Part shown: one piece after another, positions 22,362 through 24,919 of the stretch | Position numbering within the stretch: position 1 is the first letter of the stretch | How the letters are laid out: each line of letters begins with the position of its first letter | NCBI GenBank assembly: GCA_902810755.1 | Contig: CADDYT010000088.1 | Coordinates: 1-24,919 of the forward strand | Source of the DNA: Chloroflexota bacterium | GTDB taxonomy: Bacteria; Chloroflexota; Ktedonobacteria; Ktedonobacterales; Ktedonobacteraceae | DNA: 24,919 nt | Reading direction: 5' to 3' | Program-made: the position numbers and the translations under genes | The notes under the pieces: model-generated | Told to the model about the DNA's origin: nothing | Seen by the model: the letters and a program-made list of their open reading frames with translations, nothing else | The model's database searches: none

Positions 22362-24512
22362 TCAGCCGCGAGTCATGGCGCTGACCTGTTGCAGGAGGTT
22401 CTGGCCCTGCTGGATGAGGTGCTGGGCCTGCGATGGGCTGATGGACAGGTTGTTGAACTCGGCGTTCTCGATGATGGTAATCATCTGGCCGACGTAGCCG
22501 TTACGGGTCTGGCCCAGGGCGTTGAGCTTGTTCTCCAGCGAGGTGTAGGTACTGTCGTTGGTGGAACTACTCTCGATGGCCTGGGTTGAGATGGAGAGCG
22601 TGGAGAGGCCAAACTGCCCGACGCAGGCGTCGAGTTGCTTATAGACGCGGTCGAGTTGCAGCAGGGTGTTCAGATGGTGACGGGCTGATTGAGGAATGGC
22701 CCAGCTCTGGAATTCCTCGTAGAGGACGCGGCCATCGTGGCTGTAGTCGTCCTTGAGGCCAAGCAGCGCCATCATCGTCGGGCGCACGTCGGTATGGTCT
22801 GACCACGTGCTGCTATCGACGCCGACATGGCGAATGCCGGGGCCGACGAGGCCGAGCCAGGTAGTGTTGATATCGGGCGAGACATCCCCGTGATTCCAGG
22901 CAAAGCCGGGCTGCTCAGTTACACATGGCGAGCTACAGTTGGGCGCGCCAACGAAGAGGAAGTAGTTGGGGTTGGCAAACATCGTAAGCGTGGGGGTACG
23001 CGCCGGGTCTGCCGTCACCATGTGCAGAATGTTCATCTCCACCGGGTCAGCCAGATAGTTGGTGACGTTATCTGTCTGGCCTGTAATGGGGCTAACCGCC
23101 GTCAATTTCCCCAGAGCCTGCCCGAACGCGCGCGTCACCGGGTCGGTGCGAGCAGGATTGCCGGTGATGTAGATGGTGGGAGCGGCATCGGAGTGAACGG
23201 TGAAGGGGGTAGTGATGCCCTGCTCGGTCGCCAGCAAGCCAGCCAGGTTGGCGTTGATCTCACCGATCTGACTGTAGGTGCAGGGGACGGTCACGCCATC
23301 GCAGTTAGCCGGGCTGGGCGCGCCGCCGACAAAATGGTCGCCCTCGTCGGCGGTGAAAACGAAGAGCGTGTTGCTCTTGTTGATGCCGTCGCTGGCGAGC
23401 CGCTGGAAGAATTTCGCGAATGCCTGGTCATAGGCTTTGAGGGCCGCGACATAGCCAGCCTGGCCGGGGCCATAGGCCGGGCCGCTGGGATGCGCGTCGT
23501 GGGCGTCGGAGATGTAGGCGTAGGTGACGGGGACGCCGTGTTCCTGCATGGCCGCGACATAGGAGAGCGAGACTGTCGCCTCCATGCCGTCAAAGCCGGG
23601 GAAGCCGACATTGCCGGTGGGACTCTGGATGACGTTCCCGTCGAGATCCGTCATCGGCCCGTTGGGGCTGATCTGGGGCGCGACGTATGCATTGCCGTAG
23701 AGGGCACTGTAGCCAGAATAGCCGCCGGGTTCGTCAGGCAGCAGATCAGGCTCGCCTCCGTTGGCCGAAGAGCAGAGCGCGTTGCCCTGCGCGCAGTGAA
23801 CGGCGATGCCGACGAAGTCAGCATTGGCCTGATTGGGATTGTTCTGGGCTTCCTGTGCCTGTGGAGAGTTTGGCCCGAAAACGGTTGTGATGTCTGAAGT
23901 GATATTTTCCAGGTCGATATTGGCAATGCCAGCAGCGCCAACGTTACAGCCTGCCCGCGTGTAGGGTACCCAGGGAGCCGGGGTATTGACATTGGGGGCG
24001 GCAGTAATCATGTTGTACTTCGTATCAGTTGCCGTCGGTGAGGTGGAAACCGGGTCTGTCCAGTAGGTGAAGGAGCCTGCACTACTGGTGCTGCCATCGG
24101 GGTTGAAGTAGCGGTAGCTGTTGGAGACCGGCACGCCCATATCATTGCCATAGAGACCGGTCATGGCGGTCAGGATATCGGTTGCGGTGTGGGCGATGAG
24201 CGGGGTGTGGTGGTTGGAAAGCAGAACGCCGTTGTTCTCAATGAAATTGAGCAGGTGCGGCATCTGCTCCAGGTCGGAAGGAACGTTGGGATTATCGCGG
24301 GTGAAGTGCGTGTTGTCAAACTGGATGTAGATAACGTGCTGAATGTTGCCCTGTACCGAGTTGAGCTGGCAGCCGCCACCGCCGGACGCACGAGCAGTGG
24401 GCAGCGGGGACGCAAACTGGAAGCCGCCGAATCCTAACAGCAGTGTCAGGATTGCTGAGATCGCAACGATGCGAGTAACGGGAGTTCGCAGGAATGTTGT
24501 TATCTGTCCCAT
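22362..24512 (-). CDS. Secreted alkaline-phosphatase-superfamily phosphoesterase
   Basis: This 716-residue protein has an N-terminal signal sequence (hydrophobic residues about 14-34, likely cut near TARA-SG at 42-43), so it is exported. The core follows the alkaline-phosphatase/phosphoesterase pattern: VIYIQFDNTHF (D66), HTPLIAHTATD (about 102-112), VFTADEGDHF, WNHGDVSPD and DHTDVRPTMMALLGL. A C-terminal tail of roughly 110 residues is predicted helical. It probably hydrolyses extracellular phosphate esters; the substrate is unknown. ATG 24512 is chosen because AAAGGGA precedes it and the signal peptide begins there; an in-frame TTG at 24584 would add 24 non-signal-like residues. Confidence 0.85.
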   Translation of the reverse strand: MGQITTFLRTPVTRIVAISAILTLLLGFGGFQFASPLPTARASGGGGCQLNSVQGNIQHVIYIQFDNTHFTRDNPNVPSDLEQMPHLLNFIENNGVLLSNHHTPLIAHTATDILTAMTGLYGNDMGVPVSNSYRYFNPDGSTSSAGSFTYWTDPVSTSPTATDTKYNMITAAPNVNTPAPWVPYTRAGCNVGAAGIANIDLENITSDITTVFGPNSPQAQEAQNNPNQANADFVGIAVHCAQGNALCSSANGGEPDLLPDEPGGYSGYSALYGNAYVAPQISPNGPMTDLDGNVIQSPTGNVGFPGFDGMEATVSLSYVAAMQEHGVPVTYAYISDAHDAHPSGPAYGPGQAGYVAALKAYDQAFAKFFQRLASDGINKSNTLFVFTADEGDHFVGGAPSPANCDGVTVPCTYSQIGEINANLAGLLATEQGITTPFTVHSDAAPTIYITGNPARTDPVTRAFGQALGKLTAVSPITGQTDNVTNYLADPVEMNILHMVTADPARTPTLTMFANPNYFLFVGAPNCSSPCVTEQPGFAWNHGDVSPDINTTWLGLVGPGIRHVGVDSSTWSDHTDVRPTMMALLGLKDDYSHDGRVLYEEFQSWAIPQSARHHLNTLLQLDRVYKQLDACVGQFGLSTLSISTQAIESSSTNDSTYTSLENKLNALGQTRNGYVGQMITIIENAEFNNLSISPSQAQHLIQQGQNLLQQVSAMTRG

Positions 24513-24743
24513 AGTTTCCCTTTCTAAAAAATAGGCGAGATACGCTAAGGGATTGCCAGAATCGTGACTGCAAAGCGGGGTCAAACGCGCCGGGTTCAGG
24601 TCATAAAGCTCCTCCTTTTGTAAGAGACGCCATAAGATAGCCTTCCACCATCAGGCAAAGAGGATACGAGAGAAAATTTTTCCGGCACTGCCAATTCCCC
24701 TGACCCGTACCGGGAATATCCCACAAACATGAGTATACCATAT

Positions 24744-24796
24744 AAAATGCAAATACGGTAGAGTGATACCACTCAACGGAACAGTATTTGCATTTT
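24744..24796. repeat. 13-bp inverted repeat in AT-rich upstream region
   Basis: AAAATGCAAATAC (24744-24756) and GTATTTGCATTTT (24784-24796) are exact reverse complements. The 27-nt spacer contains GAGTG-ATAC-CACTC, itself a small palindrome (24761-24774). It could be a hairpin or an operator for the phosphoesterase gene. Confidence 0.7.
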
Positions 24797-24815
24797 TAGA
24801 ATGTGTCAATTCGAT

Positions 24816-24919
24816 CATGTCATGACATGAGAAGCGGCCTCGCACGTGTCATGCTGAGCGCAGCGAAGAATCCGAGGGAGCCACGCCATAAGCGTTAACT
24901 GGAGGCCGCCTCAGGTCAC
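24816..24919. repeat. Dispersed-repeat sequence running to the window edge
   Basis: It begins with the perfect palindrome CATGTCATGACATG (24816-24829), then GTCATGCTGAGCGCAGCG, a word typical of dispersed repeats in Chloroflexota-type genomes, then AGCGTTAACTGGAGGCCGCC, which matches the outer arm of the composite repeat at 16139. The copy is cut by the window edge. Confidence 0.55.

Larger units (their letters stand above)
24513..24919. other. Intergenic region upstream of the phosphoesterase gene
   Basis: No gene is seen. The region is AT-rich between about 24640 and 24815 and GC-rich after that. It holds a strong AAAAGGAGGAG site followed by the minimal frame ATG-ACC-TGA on the minus strand (24602-24604 start), an inverted repeat (24744-24796) and dispersed-repeat sequence at the end. 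Confidence 0.6.

Noticed and set aside
24513..24584. Upstream TTG start for the phosphoesterase
   Set aside because: The added 24 residues would precede and disrupt a normal signal peptide, and the ATG at 24512 has a good ribosome site.

Overview
The window is GC-rich bacterial DNA. Its style suggests a Chloroflexota soil bacterium of the Ktedonobacteria type: dispersed hairpin repeats, a heptamer satellite, NarL-type two-component genes and large secreted phosphoesterases. This placement is an inference from style, not from a marker gene. I saw no rRNA, tRNA, CRISPR array or transposase.

The left half (about 181-13496) is a run of nine minus-strand genes that reads as one purine/N-heterocycle catabolic island. 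In transcription order they are: adenine deaminase; the FAD subunit of a molybdenum hydroxylase; a fused 2Fe-2S plus molybdenum subunit (xanthine dehydrogenase type); an FMN 2-hydroxy-acid oxidase; a cysteine-synthase-like PLP enzyme; a threonine-synthase-like PLP enzyme; SsnA amidohydrolase; YgeY-type M20 hydrolase; and carbamate kinase. The first four genes are tightly packed (5-14 bp gaps). The later ones are separated by gaps of 37-310 bp that hold hairpin repeats. YgeY, SsnA, carbamate kinase, a molybdenum hydroxylase and the selenium-cofactor protein YqeC (here at 20749-21498) are the known signature of the selenium-linked purine-degradation clusters of E. coli and anaerobic gut bacteria. 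YgeX (diaminopropionate ammonia-lyase), YgeW (carbamoyltransferase) and the hydantoinase are not in the window. Two other fold-type-II PLP enzymes and an FMN oxidase sit in the same operon instead. This is the most interesting feature of the window.

The middle (13.5-16.7 kb) holds a 0.5-kb spacer with a perfect 32-bp inverted repeat, a DinB/DfsB-like four-helix protein, a small membrane protein followed by a UroD-superfamily protein, a cluster of hairpin repeats, and a MazG-like pyrophosphohydrolase.

The right half has a plus-strand MFS exporter followed by a NarL-type sensor kinase and response regulator. These meet YqeC tail to tail. A HigB/HigA toxin-antitoxin pair, with what looks like a leaderless promoter, lies divergent from yqeC. 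A large secreted alkaline-phosphatase-superfamily phosphoesterase closes the window.

A family of about 12 short hairpin units recurs in the gene gaps, singly, as direct repeats and as inverted pairs. The core is GGCCACCC-loop-GGGTGGCC with the tail CCTACTATA. One subtype shows compensatory stem changes, so the family resembles REP/REPIN elements.
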